Below are positions 16,085-24,858 of a stretch of DNA of 64,000 nucleotides, piece after piece (the stretch's first letter is position 1; every line of letters begins with the position of its first letter). Origin of the DNA: Pseudoduganella namucuonensis (GTDB lineage: Bacteria; Pseudomonadota; Gammaproteobacteria; Burkholderiales; Burkholderiaceae_D); the NCBI RefSeq assembly GCF_900116645.1, contig NZ_FPBO01000028.1, positions 54,537-118,536 on the forward strand, given 5' to 3'. The position numbers and the translations under genes are program-made. The notes beneath the pieces are model-generated. The model worked only from the letters and a program-made list of their open reading frames with translations, had not been told where the DNA came from and did no database searches.

Positions 16085-18736
16085 CTAAGCGGCGTCCGAG
16101 GCAGCCTGCGGGGCGGGGATGGGCGGCCCGGCGCGGAAGGTGTCGCGGCCGGCCTGCTTGGCCTGGTACAGCAGCACGTCGGCCCGGTTCAGCAGCTCGG
16201 CGGGCGTCATCCCCTCGCCGCGGTAGTAGGTCAGCCCGATGCTGGTCGAGACCGAGACGGTGGCCCGTTCCAGCTCGAACGGCGCCTGCATCACCTGCAC
16301 GATCTTGCCGGCCAGGGCGTCGGCGTCCTCGCGGCGGCCGATGCGCTCCATGATGATGGTGAACTCGTCCCCGCCCAGCCGCGCGATGGTGTCGCTGGCC
16401 CGCATGGTGTGCGTCAGCCGCGCCGAGAAGGCCTTCAGCAGCTCGTCGCCCACGCTGTGGCCGTAGGTGTCGTTGACGGGCTTGAAGCGGTCGATGTCCA
16501 TGTACATGACCGCCATGATGCTGTCGTTGTCGCGGCAGTAGGCCATGCTCTCGCTGAGCTTTTGCAGGAAGCCGGCGCGGTTGACCAGGCCCGTGAGCGC
16601 ATCCACCTGGGACAGTTTCAGCAGCCGCTGCTTCTCGCGCTTCCTGGCCGTGACGTCCTGGCGCATCACGTGGAAGCCGATCACGCTGTAGCCCTCCTCG
16701 TCGTACTGCGGGATGTAGTTGACCTCGAAGCTGCGCGCCACGCCGCCGCTGTCGTCGTCCTCCTCGAAACTCAGGGTTTCGCCGGCCAGCACCCGCCGCA
16801 CGTAGGGCTGCAGGAAGGCGTAGCGGGCCTCGCCGACGGTCTCGCGCACGGTCTTGCCCATCACGTCCATGCCGGACTGGCTGAATTCGCGCTCGTAGGC
16901 GATGTTGTTGAAGCGGTAGACCTCCTCGTAGTCGACATAGGCGATCATGGCCGGCAGCGTGTCGGCGATGGTGCGCAGGCGCGCCTCGCTTTCGCGCAGC
17001 GCCATCACCGATTTGCGCATCAGCGTGATGTCGTCCAGGGTGCCGACGAAACCCTCGATCCGCTCGTCGATGATGATGGGCGCCACCTTCATCGAGGTCC
17101 ACACCACCTCGCCGTCCGGATGCACGCAGCGCATCGTGTCCTGGAAGGGCTTGCGCGTGTCGCGCAGGTGGCTTAGCGCGGCCGTGAGGACGACTCGGTC
17201 GTTGGGATGCACCGCCGCCATCCATTTGTCGCCCAGCGCCTGCGCGCGCGTGAGGCCGGTGATCTTCTCGAAGGTGCGGTTGACGTAGGTGCAGTGGCCG
17301 TTGGCGTCGGCCCGTATCAGGCCCAGCGGCGAGGCGTCGTTCATGGCGGCCAATTCCGCCTGCTGCTTGCGCAGGGCCAGTTCGTCGCGCTTGCGCGAGG
17401 TGATGTTGCGCGTGGTGACGGCCACGCCGTCGTCGATGGCCACGATCTGGTGCCGCAGCCAGCGCGGCTCGCCGGGCAGGTTGCGGGTTTCGAACTCCTC
17501 CTCCAGCGGCTGGCCGGTGGCCAGCACCTGCGCGTATTTCTCGATGAAGCCCTCGCGGCGCCAGTTCGGCACCAGTTCGCCGATGCGCTGGCCGGGCAGC
17601 GAGTCGCGCGGGTGTTCCAGCATGCGCGCGCCGCGCTCGTTCACGTCGATCAGTATGAAGTCGGTCACGTCGCCGTCCTGGCCGCGGCAGGCCTTCAGCA
17701 GGAACACCGCGTCCAGGCTGGCGTCGGCGGCGGCGCGCAGCTTCTGCTGCGCCGCGGTGGCGGCCTCCATGCTGTTGCTCAGGCGCTGGCTCTGGCGCAT
17801 CAGCAGCAGCGCGAAGCCGAACACCAGCAGCGACGCGGCGCCGGCCACGGTGAAGTACATGCCGCGCTGGCGCTCGAACTTGGCCATCGCGTGCCTCACC
17901 GTGTTGCCGACCACGGCGGTGAGCTGGTAGCGCGGCATGTCGCGGTAGCTGTAGATGCGCGCGACGTTGTCCAGCGGCCGCCGCATCACCAGCTCGTCGC
18001 CGGCGCCGGCGGCGTCGATGGTGGTGGTGAAATCGATGGCGTCGCTGATGTAGAGCTTCTCGTCCACCCGCGCGATGGCCAGGCCGGTGTCCATGCTGAC
18101 CAGCATGACCAGACCCTGGTCCTCGACGTGCAGGCGGTCGTAGTCCTCGACGAAATAGGCCGGGTCTATCATCAGCATGATGACGCCGGCGAAGTCGCCG
18201 TCGCGGTTGTTCAGGCGGCGCGAGATCTGGATCTGCCATTTTTTCGTGGATGGCTCCACCATGGGGTTGGCGGCCAGCGCCGTGTCCTCGTGCGACAGGG
18301 AGATGGTCTTGAAGAAGGGCTGGTCCGCCACGTCCGGCAGGAACTGGGCGTACTGGCTGTCGACCAGCTTCCCGTCCGCGCCGTACAGCGCGATGGGCAG
18401 TTCCAGCTTGGACGGCATCAGCGAGTCGAGCAGGCCGTTCCGGCGCGTGAATTCGGGCAGGCGCAGGGCGCCGCCGGTTTCCTCGTATTTCAATTTGAAC
18501 AGCTGGGTGGCGTGGTCGGACTGGCGCAGCAGGTGGCCGGTGTGGTCGGCCAGCGTGCGCGCCAGCGCCTGGCTGTGCAACACGGCTTCGTGGCGGGAAC
18601 TGGCGTATTCCTGGTTGACCTGGAACACCACGGCCGCCCACATGGACACCAGCAGCACCACCGCGAACACGGGCAGCAGGATCACGCGGTAAAGTCTGCG
18701 CAGCAGTTGCTGGACTGGGTTATCTGTTCTAATCAC
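16085..18736 (-). CDS. membrane-bound PAS-GGDEF diguanylate cyclase
   Basis: 883 aa. TM segment about 15-37, a periplasmic Cache-like sensor to about 290, second TM about 292-313, then three PAS-like modules (one around AAADASLDAVFLL, one around NDASPLGLIRADANGHCTYV, one around IADTLPAMIAYVDYEEVYRF) and a GGDEF domain. The GGDEF motif is intact (RLGGDEFTII, near 784), and the inhibitory RxxD site (RASD) sits five residues before it, so product inhibition by c-di-GMP is expected. There is no EAL domain. It probably converts a periplasmic or redox/oxygen signal into c-di-GMP. Monocistronic. Confidence 0.9.
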   Translation of the reverse strand: MIRTDNPVQQLLRRLYRVILLPVFAVVLLVSMWAAVVFQVNQEYASSRHEAVLHSQALARTLADHTGHLLRQSDHATQLFKLKYEETGGALRLPEFTRRNGLLDSLMPSKLELPIALYGADGKLVDSQYAQFLPDVADQPFFKTISLSHEDTALAANPMVEPSTKKWQIQISRRLNNRDGDFAGVIMLMIDPAYFVEDYDRLHVEDQGLVMLVSMDTGLAIARVDEKLYISDAIDFTTTIDAAGAGDELVMRRPLDNVARIYSYRDMPRYQLTAVVGNTVRHAMAKFERQRGMYFTVAGAASLLVFGFALLLMRQSQRLSNSMEAATAAQQKLRAAADASLDAVFLLKACRGQDGDVTDFILIDVNERGARMLEHPRDSLPGQRIGELVPNWRREGFIEKYAQVLATGQPLEEEFETRNLPGEPRWLRHQIVAIDDGVAVTTRNITSRKRDELALRKQQAELAAMNDASPLGLIRADANGHCTYVNRTFEKITGLTRAQALGDKWMAAVHPNDRVVLTAALSHLRDTRKPFQDTMRCVHPDGEVVWTSMKVAPIIIDERIEGFVGTLDDITLMRKSVMALRESEARLRTIADTLPAMIAYVDYEEVYRFNNIAYEREFSQSGMDVMGKTVRETVGEARYAFLQPYVRRVLAGETLSFEEDDDSGGVARSFEVNYIPQYDEEGYSVIGFHVMRQDVTARKREKQRLLKLSQVDALTGLVNRAGFLQKLSESMAYCRDNDSIMAVMYMDIDRFKPVNDTYGHSVGDELLKAFSARLTHTMRASDTIARLGGDEFTIIMERIGRREDADALAGKIVQVMQAPFELERATVSVSTSIGLTYYRGEGMTPAELLNRADVLLYQAKQAGRDTFRAGPPIPAPQAASDAA

Positions 18737-18979
18737 GTTGCCCCTTAGGCTATGTCAACGCAGTCTCCGGTCGCTAGTATTCTGACGCAATTGTCGGCCC
18801 CGGAGCGGCCGCGCGGCGTTTTTTTTGCGCTTTTTTACGGCGCCGCGACAAAATGGGGCGAACGACGCCGGCGCATCGCAGTGGTAAATAGTAAACAGCG
18901 GGTAAACGGCGGGGGCAACGCGCGGGGTTTTCTTCTTTAGAATAGCGGGCTGGGTCTTACCATGAAAGGGGCGTAGCCC

Positions 18980-20299
18980 TTGAGCGAACCGATACTCAGT
19001 CTGCCGGCGGCGCGGGCGCTGCACCTGGCGGCGCAGGGGCTGCTGCAGCCGCGCCGCGCGAAGGCGCGCAAAGCCGATGTGCTGGACACCATACGCCGGA
19101 TGGGCGTGCTGCAGATCGACACCATCCACGTGGTGGCGCGCAGTCCCTATCTGGTGCTGTGGAGCCGCCTTGGCGACTACCCGCGGCCATGGCTGGAGCA
19201 ACTGCTGGCCGAGGGCGCGCTGTTCGAGTACTGGGCGCACGAGGCCTGCTTCGTGCCGATCGAGGATTACGGCCACTACCGCCACCGCATGATAGACCCC
19301 GGCTCCCTGGGCTGGAAGTATTCCGAGACCTGGATGTCCGAGCGCCGCGCGGAGGTGGACGCGGTGCTGGCGCATATCCGCGACCAGGGGCCGGCCCGCT
19401 CGTCGGATTTCGAGCGCACCGACGGCAAGGGCGGCGGCTGGTGGGAGTGGAAGCCGGAGAAGCGCTCGCTGGAGGTGCTGTTCACCTCCGGCGCGCTGAT
19501 GATCGCGCGCCGCCACAACTTCCAGCGCGTGTACGACCTGGCCGAGCGCGTGCTGCCCGGCTGGGACGACAGCCGCATGCCGCCGATGGAGGACACCCGC
19601 CGCGCGCTGGTGCTCAAGACCGTGAAGTCGCTGGGCCTGGCCAAGGCGTCCTGGATCGCCGACTACTTCCGCACCAGGCCGCCGCGCCTGGACCCGGAAA
19701 CCCTGGTGGCCGAGGGCGCGTTGCTGCGCGCCCGGGTGCGCGGCTGGGACGAGCCGGTGTACATCCACCCCGACCTGGCCGATCTGGCCGCGGCGGCGGC
19801 CGGCGACGGCCTGGCGCCGACCGTCACCACCATCCTGTCGCCGTTCGACCCGGTGGTGTGGGACCGCCGCCGGGCGCTGGAACTGTTTGATTTCGACTAC
19901 CGGCTGGAATGCTACACGCCGGCCGAAAAGCGCCGCTACGGCTACTTCACGCTGCCCATCCTGCGCCGCGGCGCGCTGGTGGGGCGGGTGGACGCCAAGG
20001 CGCACCGGCGCGAGCGGGTGTTCGAGCTGAAATCGCTGGCGCTGGAGCCGGGCGCGCGCGTGAGCGACCGTTTCGTGCGCGACGTGGCGGCCGCGCTGCA
20101 ACGCTGCGCCGACTGGCACGGCTGCCCGCGAGTGACGGTGGGCCCGACCGAACCGGCCGCCTTCGGCGCCGCGTTGTTGGCCGCGCTGGAATCGGCCCGG
20201 GAACCGGAGGCCGCGGCGGGGCCGGAAGCCGAGCCGGGGGCCGGGCTGGCATCCGCGCCGGCGACGCCGCCGGCGCGACGGGCCGGGGCCGCGCGATGA
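18980..20299 (+). CDS. YcaQ/AlkX-family DNA glycosylase (winged-helix)
   Basis: 439 aa starting at TTG 18980; the upstream ATG at 18962 runs into a stop within four codons, and AAAGGGG is about ten bases before the TTG. The N-terminus DTIRRMGVLQIDTIHVVARSPY is diagnostic for the HTH_42 family that includes E. coli YcaQ, which unhooks interstrand crosslinks; the catalytic Q-hydrophobic-D motif is QID at 45-47. WAHEACFVPIEDY and LSPFDPVVWDR are further family blocks. The C-terminal 45 residues (AREPEAAAGPEAEPGAG...) are an Ala/Pro/Glu tail not needed by the fold. The stop overlaps the next gene's start (ATGA), implying translational coupling. Confidence 0.85.
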   Translation: MSEPILSLPAARALHLAAQGLLQPRRAKARKADVLDTIRRMGVLQIDTIHVVARSPYLVLWSRLGDYPRPWLEQLLAEGALFEYWAHEACFVPIEDYGHYRHRMIDPGSLGWKYSETWMSERRAEVDAVLAHIRDQGPARSSDFERTDGKGGGWWEWKPEKRSLEVLFTSGALMIARRHNFQRVYDLAERVLPGWDDSRMPPMEDTRRALVLKTVKSLGLAKASWIADYFRTRPPRLDPETLVAEGALLRARVRGWDEPVYIHPDLADLAAAAAGDGLAPTVTTILSPFDPVVWDRRRALELFDFDYRLECYTPAEKRRYGYFTLPILRRGALVGRVDAKAHRRERVFELKSLALEPGARVSDRFVRDVAAALQRCADWHGCPRVTVGPTEPAAFGAALLAALESAREPEAAAGPEAEPGAGLASAPATPPARRAGAAR

Positions 20300-21285
20300 C
20301 GCTGCCGGCAGCTCCCCGCAGCGTCATCGGCGCCGACGGCCAGCCGCTGTTCGGCCGCTACGCCGGCCAGGCCGCGGGCTTCGACTGGCGCGCGCTGGCC
20401 GGCCCGCACGCGCGCGGCGCGCTGTGGCGGCGTTTTCACCACAAGCGCTGGCACTACGTGGCGCTGGCGACCGAGCAGGTGTTCTGCGCGGTCGCCATCG
20501 TGGACCTGGGCTGGACCAGCACCTGCTTCGCCTACGCCTTCGACCGCGACGACGGCGACATGCTGGCCAACTTTTCGCAGGACGGCCTGCCCGGCGTCTC
20601 GGCCAGCCTGGCAGACAGCGCGGACGGGCGCAGCACCTTCAAGGCCAAGGGAACGCGCATCGCGATAGAAGGCGTGGGCGAGGGCCGCCACCGGCTGGAG
20701 CTGGACTGCCCCTACCTGCGGATAGACGCCGAATTCGGCCCGGGCGCCTCGCCGCTGCTGCTGGCGGCCGGCCCGGTGAAGGGCGGCTCGGTGCACGCCA
20801 CGCAAAAGTCCTCCGGCATGCCGCTGAGCGGCGAGGTGCGGTTGTGGCGCGGCGAGTACGACCTGGCGGGCGGCGTGGCCAGTTTCGACTATTCGAACGG
20901 CCTGCTGGCGCGCAACACGGCCTGGCGCTGGGCCTCGGCGCATAATCTGGAACTGGGCTTCAACCTCCAGGCGGGCTACTTCGGCGGCCACGAGAACGCG
21001 CTGTGGCTGGACGGGCGGCTGCACGCGCTGGGTCCCGCGCATTTCCTTTACGACCAGTCGGAACCGTTGTCGGACTGGCATATCTTCACCGAGGACGACC
21101 TGCTGGAGCTGTTCTTCACGCCCGAGGGCGCGCGCCGCCAGGACAAGAACCTGGTGGTCGCCGCCAGCCGCTACCTGCAGCCGATCGGCACCTTCACCGG
21201 CTGGGTGCGCGCCAGCGTGGACGATCCGAAACGCGTGGTCACGCGGCTGGTGGGCGTGACCGAAGACCATACTTCACGCTGGTAG
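20296..21285 (+). CDS. DUF2804 family protein
   Basis: 329 aa; the ATG overlaps the glycosylase stop by four bases. It matches the DUF2804 family by the N-terminal FDWRALAGPHARGALWRRFHHKRWHY and the later WRWASAHN, GFNLQAGYFGGHENALW and DWHIFTEDDLLELFFTP segments. It is probably beta-rich; no signal peptide. Biochemical function is unknown; homologues have been discussed as lipocalin-like. Coupling to a crosslink-repair glycosylase gene is unusual context for it and may simply reflect gene packing. Confidence 0.8.
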   Translation: MTLPAAPRSVIGADGQPLFGRYAGQAAGFDWRALAGPHARGALWRRFHHKRWHYVALATEQVFCAVAIVDLGWTSTCFAYAFDRDDGDMLANFSQDGLPGVSASLADSADGRSTFKAKGTRIAIEGVGEGRHRLELDCPYLRIDAEFGPGASPLLLAAGPVKGGSVHATQKSSGMPLSGEVRLWRGEYDLAGGVASFDYSNGLLARNTAWRWASAHNLELGFNLQAGYFGGHENALWLDGRLHALGPAHFLYDQSEPLSDWHIFTEDDLLELFFTPEGARRQDKNLVVAASRYLQPIGTFTGWVRASVDDPKRVVTRLVGVTEDHTSRW

Positions 21286-21322
21286 CGTGGCTGCGCGCCC
21301 CGGCGCGCCGAAAGGACTCGCG

Positions 21323-23971
21323 ATGAGCATCAGGAACTTCGGCAAGCTGTTCGACCCCGGCTCGGTGGCGGTGATCGGGGCGTCCCAAGCGGCGGGGCGC
21401 ATCGGCACCATCGTGCTGAACAACATGGCCGGGGGCGGCTACGCGGGCGCCCTGTGGCCGGTCAATCCCAAATACGAGGAACTGCTGGGCGTGCGCTGCT
21501 ATCCGGACGTGGCGGCTCTGCCGGCCCCGCCGGACCTGGCGGTGATCTGCACGCCGCCCGCCACCGTGCCGGACCTGGTCGCGGCGCTGGGCGAACGCGG
21601 CACGCGCGCGGCGGTGGTGCTGACGCCCGGGCTGGCGGCCACGCGGGTTGGCGGCGGCGGGAGCGCGCACCAGGCCATGCTGGACGCGGCCAGGCCGCAC
21701 CTGCTGCGCATACTGGGCCCGGGCGGCGTCGGGCTGCTGTCGCCCGCCAACGGCTTGAACGCCAGCGTGGCCCAGGGCGGCGCCAAGGCCGGGCGCATCG
21801 CCTTCGTGTCGCAGTCGGACGCGCTGATGACGGCGTCGCTGGATTGGGCGCGCCTGCATGGCGTGGGCTATTCCAAATGCGTGTCGCTGGGCGAGCGGGG
21901 CGACATCGACCTGGGCGACCTGCTGGACTTCCTGGCCGACGACGAGGACACGCGCGCCATCCTCCTCTATATGGAGAGCGCGGTGTGCGCGCGCAAATTC
22001 ATGACGGCGGGGCGGCTGGCCGCGCGCGCCAAGCCGGTGATCGTGCTGAAGGCCGGGCGCGACGCCAGCGACGAGGTGTACGACGCCGCGTTCCGCCGCG
22101 CAGGCATGCTGCGCGTGCACGCCACCGAGGACCTGTTCGACGCGGCCGAAACGCTGGCGCGGCTGCGGCCCACCGGCGGCGAGCGGCTGGCCATCATGGG
22201 CAACGGCGGCGCGCTGGGCCGCATCGCCACCGACGCGCTGGACGCCGCCGACGGGAAGCTGGCGCGCTTCGGCGCGGAGACGCTGCTCAAGCTTGGCCTG
22301 GGCCCGCGTCCCGATGGCGGCGGCGCGAACGCCGCTTCCGCGCAGGCGGGCGCCCGGATTGGCGGTCCGGACGCCGCCGCGGCCGCCGACGTTGGCGCCG
22401 AGGGCGGGCCGCCCGGCGATACCTTGGGCCACGCGCTGAGCGAGGCCCTCGGCGAAGCGATGCGCCTCGCGGAGGGCCTGCTGCCCGCCGCGTGGCGTTC
22501 ACACCCGCCACCCGCTGTCCAGGACGCGCCGCCGCGGCCCGCGCCCGCCTTCGCCCTGGACCTCGGCGGCGGCGCCTCCGCCGCCACCCACGCGGCCGCG
22601 CTCGAGGCGCTGCTGGCCGACGCCGAAGTGGACGCGGTGCTGCTGCTGCACGCCCCCGCCAGCGGCGTCGACACCACCGGCATCGCGGAAACCCTGGCGC
22701 CGCTGGCCAGCGCCTCCGGCAAGAACGTGCTGTCCTGCTGGCTGGGCGGGGCGGCCGTGGCGGACGCGCGCCGGGTCTTCGCGGACGCCGGCCTGCCCAC
22801 CTACGACACGCCCGAACAGGCGGTGCGCGGCTTCATGCAGATGGTGCAATACCGCCGCAACCAGGAGCAACTGATGCAGGTGCCGGGCCAGTCGCCCGCC
22901 ACCGGCAAGCCGGAACGGGCGGCCGTGCGGGCCATGGTGGACCAGGCCCTGGCCGCGGGCCGCGCGCGGCTGGAGGGCGGGGACGCGCGCGCTGTGCTGG
23001 CGGCCTACGGCATCCCCGTGGCCGGGGAGGGCGAGGCCGCCGCCGCCCGCCTGGCGCGTGCCCAGGCCCACGAACTGGTGATCGAGGTGCGCAACGATCC
23101 CATGTTCGGTCCCGTGATCCGCTTCGGCCAGGGCGGGCTGGCGGGGAAGCTGGCGGACGACCACGCGGTCGGCCTGCCGCCGCTGAACATGGTGCTGGCG
23201 GCGGAACTGGTCGAGCGCACCCGCGTCGCGCGCGTGCTGGGCGGCCACCGGCATCGCCCGGCGGCCGACATCCAGGCCGTGTGCCACGCGCTGATCCAGG
23301 TGTCCGACCTGGTGGCCGACATCGCGGAACTGGAGGCGCTGTCGCTCGACCCGCTGCTGGCCGACGCGCACGGCCTGCTGGCGCTGGACGCCCGCATCGT
23401 CCTGGGGCCGCCGCGCGCCAGCCACGCGCAGGCCATCCGCCCCTATCCGCAGGAACTGGAGCAGGAGGTCGAGTGGCAGGGCGCGCCGCTGCTGTTGCGC
23501 CCCATCAAGCCGGAGGACGCGCCGCAACACGTGGAGTTCTTCGCGCAACTGCATCCGGACGACGTGCGCCTGCGCTTCTTTTCCGCCATGCGCGAATTGC
23601 AGCCGGCGCAACTCGCGCGGCTCACGCAAATCGACTACGACCGCGCGATGGCCTTCATCGCCACCCGCGTTAGTGGTACGGGTCGTCCTGAAACACTAGG
23701 GGTAGTGAGGGCTGTTGCAGATCCGGACAACCGGCGTGCCGAATTTGCCATTTTGGTCAGGTCGGACTTGAAGGGGAAGGGCCTAGGCGCTATTCTGTTT
23801 GACAAGCTAATCGATTATTTCCGCGGCCGAGGCACTGCGGAAATGGTCGGAACAGCCTTGTCTGAGAATGGCGGTGTCCAGCAGCTGGTCCGGCGCTTCG
23901 GCGGTACGGTCAGTGCTTCGCCGGAGCCGGGATTGGCCGATCTGATTATCACCCTGCAACACCAACACTAA
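21323..23971 (+). CDS. Pat-like protein lysine acetyltransferase (acyl-CoA synthetase-like + GNAT)
   Basis: 882 aa from the ATG at 21323 (GAAAGGA upstream); an ATG at 21287 adds 12 residues without a site. Order: NDP-forming acyl-CoA synthetase-like CoA-binding domain (SVAVIGASQAAGRIGTIVLN), subdomains 2-3, ATP-grasp-like region (about 520-700), and a C-terminal GNAT domain (HPDDVRLRFFSAM, AEFAILVRSDLKGKGLGAIL). This is the layout of Salmonella Pat/YfiQ, which acetylates Acs and other enzymes using acetyl-CoA. The loop that in active synthetases carries the catalytic His is missing: KAGRD runs straight into DEVYDAAFRRAG. The last 100 residues use markedly AT-richer codons than the rest. Confidence 0.88.
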   Translation: MSIRNFGKLFDPGSVAVIGASQAAGRIGTIVLNNMAGGGYAGALWPVNPKYEELLGVRCYPDVAALPAPPDLAVICTPPATVPDLVAALGERGTRAAVVLTPGLAATRVGGGGSAHQAMLDAARPHLLRILGPGGVGLLSPANGLNASVAQGGAKAGRIAFVSQSDALMTASLDWARLHGVGYSKCVSLGERGDIDLGDLLDFLADDEDTRAILLYMESAVCARKFMTAGRLAARAKPVIVLKAGRDASDEVYDAAFRRAGMLRVHATEDLFDAAETLARLRPTGGERLAIMGNGGALGRIATDALDAADGKLARFGAETLLKLGLGPRPDGGGANAASAQAGARIGGPDAAAAADVGAEGGPPGDTLGHALSEALGEAMRLAEGLLPAAWRSHPPPAVQDAPPRPAPAFALDLGGGASAATHAAALEALLADAEVDAVLLLHAPASGVDTTGIAETLAPLASASGKNVLSCWLGGAAVADARRVFADAGLPTYDTPEQAVRGFMQMVQYRRNQEQLMQVPGQSPATGKPERAAVRAMVDQALAAGRARLEGGDARAVLAAYGIPVAGEGEAAAARLARAQAHELVIEVRNDPMFGPVIRFGQGGLAGKLADDHAVGLPPLNMVLAAELVERTRVARVLGGHRHRPAADIQAVCHALIQVSDLVADIAELEALSLDPLLADAHGLLALDARIVLGPPRASHAQAIRPYPQELEQEVEWQGAPLLLRPIKPEDAPQHVEFFAQLHPDDVRLRFFSAMRELQPAQLARLTQIDYDRAMAFIATRVSGTGRPETLGVVRAVADPDNRRAEFAILVRSDLKGKGLGAILFDKLIDYFRGRGTAEMVGTALSENGGVQQLVRRFGGTVSASPEPGLADLIITLQHQH

Positions 23972-24064
23972 GACGTTTGTTCTAAGTCAAGGTGGTTACT
24001 GTCGCGTTTATTTACACTTTTACTTCCGCCTCGTCGCAACCCGTGATCTTAGCTTGGAGTAAGA

Positions 24065-24784
24065 ATGTTAACGGCCACATATACTCTGGTTGCTCTATCG
24101 GTAGAGCAAGCAAACATCCGTGTCAGCTTATTGACCTTTCAAAAATATGTGCAGTCCACTCTGGTACGCCAGCACGGGTTGACGCTGTCGCAACTGGAAT
24201 TCGCCTGCGAATCCCTGAACCGCCTGTACCAGGCTTGCCACTGGCGCAAGATCGAGATGTACCTGATCCCCGCCATCCGCCAGGCCACGCAGCAGGCGGA
24301 CCAGTTGCTGGACGAGCTGGGCCGCCTGAACGACGCGGCGCTGGCCGTGATCCGCGCGCTGCAGGACCAGGTCGCCACCGCGCAGACCCGCAACGATTCC
24401 TGCAGCGAGGAGGTCGGCCGCGTGATCGACAGCTTCTGCGAGGCGATGCTGCGCCGGCTGGACAAGGAGGAGAAGGAATTGTTCGCCGTGGCCCGCAGCG
24501 CCATCGGCGGCGAGGCCTGGTTCGCCATCGCCAACCAGTTCCTGCTGCACGACGCCCATGTGGCCGAGACGCGTCGTTGCCGTGGAGCATTGCCAGCGCC
24601 GGTGGAGAAGTTGATGCTGGTTGAATCGGACCGCGACGAGGTGCTCGACGCCGAGGTGCTGGTGCCCACGCTGTCCGCGTTGCCGGTGGCGGTGCCGGAA
24701 GACGAGCTGGAAATGAACATCCCGGTGTCCGAACTGAAGTTCAACCGCAGGCAGCGGCCACCGAGCCGAGCCATGATGGAATAG
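24065..24784 (+). CDS. hypothetical helical protein, possibly hemerythrin-like
   Basis: 239 aa, GGAG six bases before ATG. It is predicted to be all-helical: repeated amphipathic stretches such as YLIPAIRQATQQADQLLDEL and EEVGRVIDSFCEAMLRRLDKEEKELF resemble four-helix hemerythrin-type bundles (His/Glu ligands such as KEEKELF), but the full H-HxxxE pattern is not evident, so the fold call is tentative. The C-terminal 70 residues are acidic and Val/Pro-rich (LPVAVPEDELEMNIPVSEL). The first 40 codons are AT-richer, like the end of the preceding gene. It stands between the Pat-like gene and the DUF349 gene. Confidence 0.6.
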   Translation: MLTATYTLVALSVEQANIRVSLLTFQKYVQSTLVRQHGLTLSQLEFACESLNRLYQACHWRKIEMYLIPAIRQATQQADQLLDELGRLNDAALAVIRALQDQVATAQTRNDSCSEEVGRVIDSFCEAMLRRLDKEEKELFAVARSAIGGEAWFAIANQFLLHDAHVAETRRCRGALPAPVEKLMLVESDRDEVLDAEVLVPTLSALPVAVPEDELEMNIPVSELKFNRRQRPPSRAMME

Positions 24785-24858
24785 GCATATATGGCGGACG
24801 CCGAAGCAAAACGCGTTCCTTTGCTATCATGGCGGTTTTGATCCATCGATAGCCCACT

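Noticed and set aside
16023..18641. An 872-codon frame overlapping the diguanylate cyclase gene on the same strand
   Set aside because: Arg/Pro/Gly-rich shadow frame without domain signals; the overlapping PAS-GGDEF frame is clearly the gene.
18740..18979. Possible small RNA or promoter cluster between the cyclase and glycosylase genes
   Set aside because: T-rich runs and AT boxes occur but no clear stem-loop or promoter pair could be defined.
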